In this document: one piece after another, positions 8,740 through 16,555 of the stretch
How positions within the stretch are numbered: position 1 is the first letter of the stretch
Layout of the letters: each line of letters begins with the position of its first letter
NCBI GenBank assembly: GCA_015654945.1
Contig: JAATGB010000116.1
Span: 1-41,732, forward strand
Direction of reading: 5' to 3'
Origin: Lactobacillales bacterium
Lineage (GTDB): Bacteria > Bacillota > Bacilli > Lactobacillales > Vagococcaceae
DNA length: 41,732 nt
Made by a program: the position numbers and the translations under genes
Notes under the pieces: generated by a model
What the model was told of the DNA's origin: nothing
Seen by the model: the letters and a program-made list of their open reading frames with translations, nothing else
Databases searched by the model: none

Positions 8740-10005
8740 CTATTTCGTATATTTTTGGGAAATGGCTTCTGAAATGACTTTAACCGCTGAATCAGCTGCC
8801 TCTTGCGGTGTTTTTGCCCCTGAAGCGGCATCAAACATTAGATTTTCTGCACCAGTCCAAATTTCAGCCATTTCGGGAATATTCGGCATCGGCTGTGCAG
8901 ATACATATTGCTCTACGACCGCCGTTGTTAATTCGTCATTTTTCCCTTTAGCATATTCTCTTGCTTTTTGATTTGCTGGCACTTCATTTGTTGCGTCATA
9001 AAATTTTTGTTGGTTTTGATCATTTGTCACGTAGTCCAGCCATTTTTGGGAAATTTTTTTATTTTTTGAATAATTGCTAATGACCCATCCTTTTCCACCA
9101 CCAAACGCTTGATAGTTTTCGCCATTATCCAACGTGGGAATCGTTGCAACTCCATAATTTACACCTGCATCTTTATAATTCTGCGCTGCCCACGGTCCGC
9201 CAATCAAAGCCGCGGTTTTACTCGTTGTAAATAAATCAGTCATAAAATTATCATTGGAAGTCGTGTCTTGCATTCCTTTCGGCCACACATTTTGGAACCA
9301 TTTCGTGGCATAGGTAATGCCTTCCACTGACCCTTTGTTGTTTAAGCCAATATCTGATGGATCCTTCCCATCCTTGCCGAAAACATATCCGCCATAACCT
9401 GATAATAAACCGTAGCTAAAGTAGAAATCAGTCCATTTTCCTAAAAAACCAACATTTGTGCCTTTTTCGTTGGCATAGTCATATTTCGGGTCTTTCGCAA
9501 GTGCTTCTAAATCGGCAAATGTTTTGGGTGCTTCCGTCAATAAATCCTTGTTGTAGTATAAGACCAGAGTTTCAATCACGGCAGGCGCGCCATAGATTTT
9601 CTTATCGATTGTGACTTGCGCTTTGTCTGTATCATCATAATTTGCTTGATTGCCTAACGTTACTTCCGCTAGCTGCCCTTGTTGACCCAGAGAACCGATG
9701 CGATCATACGCCGCCATCATTACGTCCGGGGCTTTCCCAGCTGGACCATCTAAAGAAAGTGCATCAAGCTGATCAAACATATCCTTTTTCACCACTTTTA
9801 CTTTCACATTATTGTTTTTCTCAAAATCAGCTTTAATTTCATTGACATAATCAACGTACCCTTCTGCTACCGAAATCGTTAATGTTTTATTACTATCACT
9901 CGTATCTGCTTTTTTCGAAGATTTACTTCCACAAGCTGCAAATGTTGCAACTGCGCCTACCAACAACAACCCTGTTTTTACTTTTTTCCCAAACGTCATT
10001 TTCAT
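8740..10005 (-). CDS. malX: Maltose/maltodextrin-binding lipoprotein
   Basis: The extracellular solute receptor of the importer, 421 residues. Residues 1-24 form a lipoprotein signal peptide (KKVKTGLLLVGAVATFAAC) with the lipobox ending at C25, which would be lipidated and anchored to the membrane. The mature part begins with a Ser/Lys-rich linker and continues as an extracellular binding protein fold (ISVAEGYVDYVNEIKADFEK, then IGGPWAAQNYKDAG near residue 270). AGGAGG lies 9 bases before the ATG. This is the first gene of the operon through dexB. Its promoter region (10043-10098) carries a cre-like site and a GntR-like palindrome. Preference for maltodextrins is inferred from the neighbours. 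Confidence 0.92.
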   Translation of the reverse strand: MKMTFGKKVKTGLLLVGAVATFAACGSKSSKKADTSDSNKTLTISVAEGYVDYVNEIKADFEKNNNVKVKVVKKDMFDQLDALSLDGPAGKAPDVMMAAYDRIGSLGQQGQLAEVTLGNQANYDDTDKAQVTIDKKIYGAPAVIETLVLYYNKDLLTEAPKTFADLEALAKDPKYDYANEKGTNVGFLGKWTDFYFSYGLLSGYGGYVFGKDGKDPSDIGLNNKGSVEGITYATKWFQNVWPKGMQDTTSNDNFMTDLFTTSKTAALIGGPWAAQNYKDAGVNYGVATIPTLDNGENYQAFGGGKGWVISNYSKNKKISQKWLDYVTNDQNQQKFYDATNEVPANQKAREYAKGKNDELTTAVVEQYVSAQPMPNIPEMAEIWTGAENLMFDAASGAKTPQEAADSAVKVISEAISQKYTK

Positions 10006-10042
10006 TTGGTACTGCCTCCTTCACGGTTTTGATTACGGTCTC

Positions 10043-10071
10043 ATTATGTCTTGATCTCTTTACTTATGCAA
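10043..10071 (-). promoter_or_regulatory. Promoter of the malX operon
   Basis: The -35 TTGCAT (10066-10071) and -10 CATAAT (10043-10048) are separated by exactly 17 bases. Transcription should start near 10036. The weak -35 is overlapped by a catabolite-response element, and a palindromic operator lies 11 bases further upstream, as expected for a promoter that needs an activator. Confidence 0.65.
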
Positions 10072-10080
10072 GCGTTTTCC
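10066..10080 (+). promoter_or_regulatory. cre site (CcpA) over the malX -35 box
   Basis: ATGCAAGCGTTTTCC matches the CcpA consensus WTGNAARCGNWWWCA at 14 of 15 positions, missing only the final A. It covers the -35 of the malX promoter, so CcpA binding would block RNA polymerase when a preferred sugar is present. Confidence 0.65.
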
Positions 10081-10082
10081 AG

Positions 10083-10098
10083 CTGTTACCGCTAACAG
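10083..10098. promoter_or_regulatory. LacI-family operator upstream of malX
   Basis: CTGTTACCGCTAACAG is a near-perfect 16-base palindrome with central CG, typical of LacI-family operators. Its near copy lies before malL at 13700-13715, at the same distance from the -35 box. Its centre is about 54 bases upstream of the expected transcription start, a position suited to activation. The likely ligand is the regulator encoded at 13794-14741. Confidence 0.65.
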
Positions 10099-10152
10099 AA
10101 TTTGCTACTTATGCCAAAATCCGCTTTGCCCAAAAAATGCGATCATGTGTTT

Positions 10153-11925
10153 TTAGCTCCGCTCTTTTACTGTGATAATAAAGCCGCCCGGCTGGATACA
10201 ATAACTGGATTTGCCCTTTAGAACTAAATGATCCATTCGCACTTTATCCTTTGTTTCAAATGAATAGTTTGTGGTCCCTTGATTAAAAACAGCAACCAAT
10301 TCTTGTTTTTGGTCAATTCTTTCAAGCCCAATAACTTGTGCTTGATCCGCCACGATCAGCCAATTCAAACGACCAAAACTTAAGAGCGCTTGGTATTCCT
10401 TGCGTAAGGCAATTAAAGCTTTGGTAAAGTGAAGGATCGCTTGATCCTGTTCTGCTTTCTCCCAAACCATACATTTCCGACAGCCCGGATCATTTCCACC
10501 TGTCATGCCAATTTCCGTACCATAATAAATACACGGCGACCCATGTTGCAAAAAGGTAAATGCCAGTGTTGCGCGTAATAAATCTTTGTTATCCCGACAA
10601 ATGGTCAGTAAGCGCGCCGTATCATGCGAATCCAGCATATTAAACATTACTTCATTGGCTTGCTGCCGATACAGCATTAATTGTTCATTCAAACCAGCAA
10701 CCATTTTACTTGGGGTAATTTGTTTTCGAACAAAAAAATCTTCGATCGTTTCCGTATAGGCGTAATTCATCACAGCATGGAATTCATCTCCCTGCAGCCA
10801 TTGTTGTGCAGAGTGCCAAATTTCCCCTAAAATATAGAAATCCTCTTTCAATGCAGTCGTTGCCGTATGAAATTTTTTCCAAAAATGATGATCCACTTCA
10901 TTTGCAACATCTAATCGCCACGCATCAATATCAAATTCACGAATCCAATACGTTGCAATATCGAGTAAATACTTTTGAACTTCAGGGTTCGCGGTGTTTA
11001 GTTTCGGCATGTGAGGTGTAAAGGCAAAGCTTTCAAACGATAGCGTCGCTTGCCCTTCAAAATTTCCATTCTCGCCGTAAACCACGGGAAAACTATTAAC
11101 ATGAAACCAATCAGCATAGGCTGAATTCGCTTCATGTTTACACACATCTTGCCATTGCGGCGCACTATCTCCCGTATGATTAAAAACCGCATCCAGCATA
11201 ATCCGAATGCCCCGATTATGCGCTTCTGTTACTAATTTTTTAAATAAAGCCTTATCGCCAAAATCAGGGTCGATTTCGTAATAATCAATCGTATCATATT
11301 TGTGATTCGAGCTGGCTTTGAAAAGCGGGCAGAAATAAATACCTGTAATTCCTAAATCTGCGAGATAATCTAAATGATCTAGAACTCCTTGTAAATCTCC
11401 GCCAAAGAAATCCGTTCGACTCGGTTCTTGACTGCTCCACGGCAGCGTGCCGGCAGGATCATTTGTAGTATCTCCATTCGCAAACCGTTCGGGGAAAATT
11501 TGATACCAAATCGTCTGCTTCACCCAATCAGGCGACTTAAAGCGGTCGATTTCTTGAAAGAAAGGCATTCTAAAATAAAAATTAGGCAGTGCTGTAAACG
11601 CTTCAGTGAATGGATACACTCCTCGATCCGTATAGAAAGCGGTTAGACCATCCACTCCCGTAATATGAAAAGCATACTGTAGCCGTTTGTGCTTGGCACT
11701 GGTTTCAAGCAGCCAATAGTCATAAAGATCCGTGCTTGTGAGTAATGTCATCGGCGTTTCCTGTTGATACCATTGCTCTTCTTGAAGTAAATAAGGATCG
11801 CCCATTAAAACCGCAACCTTTTTGACATCCGCTTTCGCAGTACGTAATCGAATGTGAAGAATATCTTCCGTATAAAGATAGGCGTACTCACTTTCTGGAC
11901 GGTGGTAAAATGCAGCTGTATTCAT
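10153..11925 (-). CDS. Cyclomaltodextrinase / neopullulanase / maltogenic amylase (GH13_20)
   Basis: A 590-residue intracellular GH13_20 enzyme that would open cyclodextrins and cut longer maltodextrins to maltose and glucose. The N-terminal 120 residues form the extra beta-domain of this subfamily. The barrel begins at IWYQIFPERFANGD. Catalytic motifs are WRLDVANEVDH (nucleophile Asp), LGEIWHSA (acid/base Glu) and NMLDSHD (third Asp). There is no signal peptide. The gene starts 7 bases after malL, so the two are co-transcribed; the 147-base gap to malX has the malX promoter but no clear terminator, so read-through is possible. Cyclomaltodextrinase, neopullulanase and maltogenic amylase cannot be told apart by sequence alone. 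Confidence 0.9.
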   Translation of the reverse strand: MNTAAFYHRPESEYAYLYTEDILHIRLRTAKADVKKVAVLMGDPYLLQEEQWYQQETPMTLLTSTDLYDYWLLETSAKHKRLQYAFHITGVDGLTAFYTDRGVYPFTEAFTALPNFYFRMPFFQEIDRFKSPDWVKQTIWYQIFPERFANGDTTNDPAGTLPWSSQEPSRTDFFGGDLQGVLDHLDYLADLGITGIYFCPLFKASSNHKYDTIDYYEIDPDFGDKALFKKLVTEAHNRGIRIMLDAVFNHTGDSAPQWQDVCKHEANSAYADWFHVNSFPVVYGENGNFEGQATLSFESFAFTPHMPKLNTANPEVQKYLLDIATYWIREFDIDAWRLDVANEVDHHFWKKFHTATTALKEDFYILGEIWHSAQQWLQGDEFHAVMNYAYTETIEDFFVRKQITPSKMVAGLNEQLMLYRQQANEVMFNMLDSHDTARLLTICRDNKDLLRATLAFTFLQHGSPCIYYGTEIGMTGGNDPGCRKCMVWEKAEQDQAILHFTKALIALRKEYQALLSFGRLNWLIVADQAQVIGLERIDQKQELVAVFNQGTTNYSFETKDKVRMDHLVLKGKSSYCIQPGGFIITVKERS

Positions 11926-11932
11926 TGTTTGA

Positions 11933-13612
11933 TTATCCTCTCTGTTTTAAAACAATTACACCATAAGCAGGTAGTTCAATTGTTTTCGCATTTTTTATAT
12001 TTAATTCTTCATTTGCTAGTAGGACATTTTTTTGTGTGATTGCAAAGCCGACTTCAATTGTATGGCTACTATTTGTTATATTACAGATCACAAGTGCTTG
12101 CCCTTCAGAATCACTTCGGCGGTAACTATAAAACGATTTGCCAAAATCGACATATGTCCACTTGCCTTTTTGAAAAAGTCGTTGATGTTTTAACGCAAGT
12201 AATTTTTTGTAGTAGTGAAAGATGCTCTCTCGATCCGCGACTTGAGCCGCTGCATTATAGATAGGCTCCACATTTACGCCACTCCAAGGTTGAACAGTAG
12301 AAAAACCACTATACGCTTGCTCGTTCCATTGCATTGCTCCACGACTAGCGAGCTTAGATGTTTGATTTAACATTTTTAATGTGGCTTCTTTTGAATAACC
12401 ATCCATCAAAGCATTTTGATAGAAAGCACCTTCCTGTGAATCATAAACCAGCTTCTGCTCATCTAACAGTAAATTTTTCATGCCGATTTCTTCACCAAAA
12501 AGTAAAAATGGGATTCCTTTTTGCAGATACATTAACGTAGCCAACATTTTTTGGCTTGCAGCTCGGTGGTGCTCCTCATCACCAAAACGTGAAACCATTC
12601 TTGCCATATCATGATTATTCCAATAAAGAGTGGGATATCGCTCGTGCCCTAGCTTGGTTTGCCACTGTTGCATCTCTTCTTTAAAGGCCGTCCAGTCAAG
12701 TGGCGCTGGTTGGAAATTAGCAGGTAAGCGTGGATCCTTTTGGCTTGTTGTTTCCGGAAAATAGCGGAACGTAATCACCGTATCGCATTCAACATGCGCA
12801 GGATCGGTATAACCTTGTGCCAGAGAAAGATCCGCAGAAGCGGCTTCCCCGACAATAAAGATTTCCGGATATTTTGCTTTCAATTTCTGAGAAAACTCAT
12901 GCATATACTCGTGCACTTTTGGTAAATTGGCATAATATTCTTCCGCAAGTCCGATTTTTCCCGGTTCAAGATCTAGTTGCTGCTGAAAATCAGCTTTTTC
13001 TAAATGAATAAAAGCATCTAGCCGCCAACCGTCAATGCCTTTCTCTGCCCAATAGCACGCAACCGCAAAAATAGCTTGCCGAACTTCAGGATTTTCCCAA
13101 TTTAAATCAGGCATTTCTTTCGCAAATAAATGAAAATAATAATCCGATCCATTCGGCTCTTTTTCCCACACACTTCCTCCAAAAAAAGAAGCCCAATTCG
13201 TAGGAAGCTCTTGCTTGTCCGCTGCTTTTTGCCACAAATAATAATCACGATAAGGATTATCTGGTCCCTTTAAGGCCTCTTGAAACCAAGGATGTTGATC
13301 AGATGTATGATTCATAACAAAATCAAAAATCACTTTTATTCCGCGTTTGTGTGCTTCTACAAGTAAAGCTTCGGCATCGGCTTCCGTGCCAAAAATCGGG
13401 TCAATTTGATCATAATTTGCAACATCATACCCATCATCAATCTGTGGTGAAATAAAAATAGGGTTTAGCCAAATCGCATCAATTCCCAATTTTTTTACAT
13501 AATCCAGTCTCTGAATAATTCCTTGCAGATCTCCAATTCCATCCTCATTGCTATCTTGAAAACTTTTTGGGTAAATTTGATAAACGACCGCATTCTCCCA
13601 CCAATTTCTCAT
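11933..13612 (-). CDS. malL: Alpha-glucosidase (GH13_31, maltase type)
   Basis: A 559-residue cytoplasmic GH13_31 enzyme that releases glucose from short alpha-glucosides. It has NWWENAVVYQIYPKSFQDSN at the start, nucleophile D199 in GWRLDAFIH, acid/base Glu in FIVGEAASAD and the third acid in NNHDMARM. The residue after the nucleophile is Ala rather than the Val of the dexB product, which in this subfamily points to alpha-1,4 linkages. The two genes are therefore probably complementary, not redundant. The start at 13612 is preferred over a GTG at 13624 because GAGGTGA lies 8 bases before it and would overlap the GTG. It has its own promoter and operator (13640-13715) and leads a two-gene operon with the cyclomaltodextrinase. 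Confidence 0.88.
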   Translation of the reverse strand: MRNWWENAVVYQIYPKSFQDSNEDGIGDLQGIIQRLDYVKKLGIDAIWLNPIFISPQIDDGYDVANYDQIDPIFGTEADAEALLVEAHKRGIKVIFDFVMNHTSDQHPWFQEALKGPDNPYRDYYLWQKAADKQELPTNWASFFGGSVWEKEPNGSDYYFHLFAKEMPDLNWENPEVRQAIFAVACYWAEKGIDGWRLDAFIHLEKADFQQQLDLEPGKIGLAEEYYANLPKVHEYMHEFSQKLKAKYPEIFIVGEAASADLSLAQGYTDPAHVECDTVITFRYFPETTSQKDPRLPANFQPAPLDWTAFKEEMQQWQTKLGHERYPTLYWNNHDMARMVSRFGDEEHHRAASQKMLATLMYLQKGIPFLLFGEEIGMKNLLLDEQKLVYDSQEGAFYQNALMDGYSKEATLKMLNQTSKLASRGAMQWNEQAYSGFSTVQPWSGVNVEPIYNAAAQVADRESIFHYYKKLLALKHQRLFQKGKWTYVDFGKSFYSYRRSDSEGQALVICNITNSSHTIEVGFAITQKNVLLANEELNIKNAKTIELPAYGVIVLKQRG

Positions 13613-13639
13613 GATCTGTTTCACCTCACTAGACTTTTA

Positions 13640-13654
13640 TTGAAAGTGTTTTCA
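13640..13654 (+). promoter_or_regulatory. cre-like site downstream of the malL promoter
   Basis: TTGAAAGTGTTTTCA matches the CcpA consensus WTGNAARCGNWWWCA except for T in place of the central C. It sits at or just after the expected malL transcription start, a place where CcpA acts as a roadblock. Confidence 0.5.
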
Positions 13655-13659
13655 ACTTA

Positions 13660-13688
13660 AGAGTAGAAAAAAAAGCGCAAAAGTGCAA
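13660..13688 (-). promoter_or_regulatory. Promoter of malL-cyclomaltodextrinase operon
   Basis: The -35 TTGCAC (13683-13688) and poor -10 TACTCT (13660-13665) are 17 bases apart. The pair was chosen because it aligns exactly with the malX promoter relative to the shared upstream operator. The weak boxes suggest activator dependence. Confidence 0.45.
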
Positions 13689-13699
13689 GTCAAATTCTC

Positions 13700-13715
13700 T
13701 TGATACCGGTAACAG
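13700..13715. promoter_or_regulatory. LacI-family operator upstream of malL
   Basis: On the minus strand this reads CTGTTACCGGTATCAA, a 14-base imperfect palindrome around CCGG. It is the counterpart of 10083-10098. Both follow ATT and both begin 27 bases upstream of the first -35 base, so the two promoters appear to be controlled in the same way. Confidence 0.65.
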
Positions 13716-13730
13716 AATCTCTTTATTTCG

Positions 13731-13766
13731 AAAAAAAAAATACAGTCCAAAAGTTCAGCCAGACTG
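13731..13766 (-). terminator. Terminator after the first lacI-family gene
   Basis: A 5-base-pair stem (CAGTC 13743-13747 with GACTG 13762-13766) with a 14-base loop is followed on the minus strand by TA and ten T. It closes the pgmB-lacI-lacI unit before the malL operator. The stem is short, but the T-run is strong. Confidence 0.55.
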
Positions 13767-13793
13767 ATGCTTTTCGATTGTATCTTTGTCAAA

Positions 13794-14741
13794 TTATTTT
13801 GTTGACTGCCGGATAACTAGCTCAGGCTTAAAAACCTTAAAACCCTGTTTTGCATTTTGCTGTCCAATTTTCCGGAGGAGCATATTGGTACAGGTCGCAC
13901 CCATTTCAACAATTGTTTGTTTGACTGTGGTTAATTGCGGCGCTGCGATTTGATCTAAAAAAACACCATCAAAACCAATAACGCCAAAATCTTGTGGAAT
14001 CGCGCCTCCTTGTCTTAAAATTTCCCGCTCAATCCCAATTGCCAAACGATCAGAGCTACAAATAAATAATGAATTTTTCGGAAATTCTGCCCAATTTTCT
14101 TGAATATAGGCAGCCGCAAAGCGCGAACGGTTTTCAAAACGAATAATTTGTGGCACTTTATCATATTTTTGCATCACATTCACATAACCGGCTTCTCGCG
14201 AAAATTCAAAGCGTTCATCGATATCAATGCCAATAAAGTAAAGATGTTCATAGCCTCTTTGAATGCCGTGCTCGGTTGCCAAAGCAGTCCCTAACTGATT
14301 ATCTGTATCCACATAATCGACACCATAACTATTTTCGCCAAATAAAACCAAAGGCGCTTCTAATTTTTGAATCCATTCAAAATCAGTATTCCGGAAGCCT
14401 GTAATAATATAACCATCGCACGCACCAATATCAAAAGCATTTTTGGTGACTAGCTGCAACGAATAGTGATGCTTATCCAGCTCTTGGGCAATACCCATTA
14501 AAAGATTCATATAATAAGGTTCTGTCGTATCCATTTTTTCTAAAATAAACAATTTAATAATTTGCGTTCGATTGTTTGCCAAAGCTTTCGCTGCGACATT
14601 GGGTCGATAATTTAGTTCTTTCATCGCCGAAAAAACGAGTCTTTTTAATTCATCCGTGACTTGTTCGGGATGATTGATTACCCGAGAAACTGTCATTTTT
14701 GAGACATTCGCTTTTTTCGCAACATCATTTAAAGTAATCAT
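13794..14741 (-). CDS. LacI-family regulator with GntR-like recognition helix
   Basis: A 315-residue LacI/GalR-type regulator: an N-terminal helix-turn-helix (TLNDVAKKANVSKMTVSRVI), a hinge ending near residue 60, then a periplasmic-binding-protein-like sensor domain. The recognition helix reads SKMTVSR. The same Lys-Met pair occurs in gluconate repressor GntR of E. coli (TKMTVSR), whose operator contains TGTTACC. Nearly that sequence forms the palindromes before malX and malL, so I infer this protein binds there. It starts 25 bases after the second regulator gene with AAGGAG 7 bases before the ATG, and a terminator follows. Whether it activates or represses is not visible directly; the position of its sites favours activation. 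The effector is probably a maltose-type sugar. Confidence 0.85.
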   Translation of the reverse strand: MITLNDVAKKANVSKMTVSRVINHPEQVTDELKRLVFSAMKELNYRPNVAAKALANNRTQIIKLFILEKMDTTEPYYMNLLMGIAQELDKHHYSLQLVTKNAFDIGACDGYIITGFRNTDFEWIQKLEAPLVLFGENSYGVDYVDTDNQLGTALATEHGIQRGYEHLYFIGIDIDERFEFSREAGYVNVMQKYDKVPQIIRFENRSRFAAAYIQENWAEFPKNSLFICSSDRLAIGIEREILRQGGAIPQDFGVIGFDGVFLDQIAAPQLTTVKQTIVEMGATCTNMLLRKIGQQNAKQGFKVFKPELVIRQSTK

Positions 14742-14766
14742 CCTGATTCTCCTTTACCTGTCATTT

Positions 14767-15792
14767 TCATCTAGTGCTTGTTTGATGATGCTCGTTAACA
14801 GTTTCACGTTGAATGAGCTCGTGAGGAATTGTCCGCTTGATAATGGGCTCCTGATCCCCAGACAATTTGGTAAGTAATTGAAGTGTTGCTTGCCGTCCTA
14901 ATTCCATCGCATGGATATCAATTGTCGTTAAAAAGGGATGTGCAAAAGTGGCAAGTAACGAATTATTAAAACTAAGCAACGAAATATCTTCTGGAATTTT
15001 AAAATTACTAACACTTACTACTTGCATCAAACGCAACGCAAATAAATCATCTACAGCAATTAGAGCTGACGGCTTTTCTGTTCGTAGATATTCTTGAAAT
15101 TGCAGGTATTCATTTGCTTGTTCCAGTATATAAAAACTAGTGGTTGGCAAATTGGCTTGTTTCATCGCTACTTGATAGCCTGTGTAACGATCTTGATGGA
15201 CCTTTTCCTGTTGGTCAAACCCGACAAAGCCAATTTTTCGATGGCCCTTCTCGATTAAAAAGTGTGCGGCCATTTTTCCAGCTAAGACATTGTCATTATC
15301 CACATAACTAACTTCATTTTCAAACTCGACTGGGCAACCAATCAGAACATAGGGTACGTTATGATCATGTAAATAGCGACTCACCGGATCTCCAAGTTTC
15401 GAGTATAGGAGCAAAAAACCATCAATCCGTTTGCGTAAATACATTAGACGAACACTTTCTAAAAGCTCTTTTGTCGTATCACCAGAAGCAATCGCAACTG
15501 TATATTCACGTTCGCTGCACACTTTGCTGCTTGCTCGTAAAATTTCCAAAAAGAAAGGATCACTCGCTTTTTCCGGCTGGCTGAAAGGAGGCAAAATGAC
15601 TCCAATCGTTCTTGTCTGACGACTTGCCAAGCTTTGGGCAGAAAAATTGGGTACATAGCCTAGCTTCTCCATTGCTTTCCGTACCTTTTCTTTCGTTGAG
15701 TTAGAAATGCTTGAACGATTTTGAATCGTTCGCGAAACAGTCGATGTCGCAACACCCGCTTCTTCCGCCACCTCTTTCATTGTAATTGCCAT
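14767..15792 (-). CDS. malR: LacI-family maltose regulator MalR
   Basis: A 341-residue LacI/GalR-family DNA-binding protein. Residues 2-25 form the helix-turn-helix (ITMKEVAEEAGVATSTVSRT, then IQNRSSIS), closely matching streptococcal MalR; the hinge is FSAQSLASRQTRTIGVILP and a sugar-binding core follows. Streptococcal MalR binds GCAAACGTTTGC-type palindromes. A perfect GCAAGCGCTTGC lies inside the pgmB promoter, so autoregulation of pgmB-malR is likely. CcpA could also recognise that site. The gene is between pgmB and the other regulator, with gaps of 25 bases on each side, so all three share one transcript. The assignment to maltose rests on homology pattern and context. Confidence 0.87.
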   Translation of the reverse strand: MAITMKEVAEEAGVATSTVSRTIQNRSSISNSTKEKVRKAMEKLGYVPNFSAQSLASRQTRTIGVILPPFSQPEKASDPFFLEILRASSKVCSEREYTVAIASGDTTKELLESVRLMYLRKRIDGFLLLYSKLGDPVSRYLHDHNVPYVLIGCPVEFENEVSYVDNDNVLAGKMAAHFLIEKGHRKIGFVGFDQQEKVHQDRYTGYQVAMKQANLPTTSFYILEQANEYLQFQEYLRTEKPSALIAVDDLFALRLMQVVSVSNFKIPEDISLLSFNNSLLATFAHPFLTTIDIHAMELGRQATLQLLTKLSGDQEPIIKRTIPHELIQRETVNEHHQTSTR

Positions 15793-15817
15793 CGTACATC
15801 TCCCATTTTTCTTTTAT

Positions 15818-16483
15818 TTATTGATGAAACCTATTCCAGGCATATTCGAGCTTTTCAACAGATAATTCTTGTGTCGACGCGAAAAGCCGATCACTATGAG
15901 CTAGCTGCTGTGCGTCACCTATTCCGACTGAAACCATGTTTGCAGCATTAATCGCCGTAATGCCGGCATTTGCATCTTCCACACCGACACACTCACTGGG
16001 GACGATTTGCAACAATTCAGCTGCTTTTAGAAAAATAGCCGGATCAGGTTTTCCCGTGGGAACACTATCGGGATCTACAATCACGTCAAATACATGCTTA
16101 ATACCTAATAATGCCAATATGGATCGACCATTTTTGCTAGCAGAAACCAAGCCAATTTTATATCTTTTTTCACGCAAAGCAGTGATGAGCGTTGGAATTC
16201 CTGGTAATAAATCAGCAGGCGTTATTTTTTTTATCTGTTCCAAATAAATTTCATTTTTTCGTTGCGCCAAGTGTTTTTTTTCAGTACTAGAAAAGCGGTT
16301 TGCTTGATTGCCATAGGTTAGGATTCGTTCTAAGGAATCTACTCGACTCACGCCTTTCAGCTGTTCATTGAATAAACGATCAATCGAAATGCCAATTTCT
16401 TCTGCCAACGTCTTCCATGCGAAATAGTGATAGTCCGCTGTATCGGTAATCACACCGTCTAAATCAAACAAAACTGCTTTCAT
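15818..16483 (-). CDS. pgmB: Beta-phosphoglucomutase
   Basis: A cytoplasmic haloacid-dehalogenase superfamily enzyme that converts beta-glucose-1-phosphate, the product of maltose phosphorylase, to glucose-6-phosphate. The 221-residue product has the nucleophile motif FDLDGVITDTADYHY at residues 5-19 (D7 attacks, D9 is the acid/base). Motif 2 is LVSASKNG, motif 3 the Lys in TGKPDPAIF and motif 4 is VGVEDANAG. The start at 16483 follows AAGGAGC with 7 bases spacing; the open frame extends 24 codons further but through the promoter. It is first in an operon with two regulators and has a strong promoter with an embedded operator. It completes the maltose phosphorylase pathway. Confidence 0.93.
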   Translation of the reverse strand: MKAVLFDLDGVITDTADYHYFAWKTLAEEIGISIDRLFNEQLKGVSRVDSLERILTYGNQANRFSSTEKKHLAQRKNEIYLEQIKKITPADLLPGIPTLITALREKRYKIGLVSASKNGRSILALLGIKHVFDVIVDPDSVPTGKPDPAIFLKAAELLQIVPSECVGVEDANAGITAINAANMVSVGIGDAQQLAHSDRLFASTQELSVEKLEYAWNRFHQ

Positions 16484-16526
16484 TTTATTCGCTCCTTCTT
16501 GCTTTTTTACTGAGATTTCTAAAATA

Positions 16527-16555
16527 AGCATAAACGCAAGCGCTTGCACTGTCAA
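16527..16555 (-). promoter_or_regulatory. Promoter of pgmB-malR-lacI operon with embedded operator
   Basis: A perfect -35 TTGACA (16550-16555) and -10 TATGCT (16527-16532) are 17 bases apart. The spacer contains the perfect 12-base palindrome GCAAGCGCTTGC (16536-16547). A LacI-family protein bound there would exclude RNA polymerase. MalR is the best candidate; CcpA is the alternative. Confidence 0.75.
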
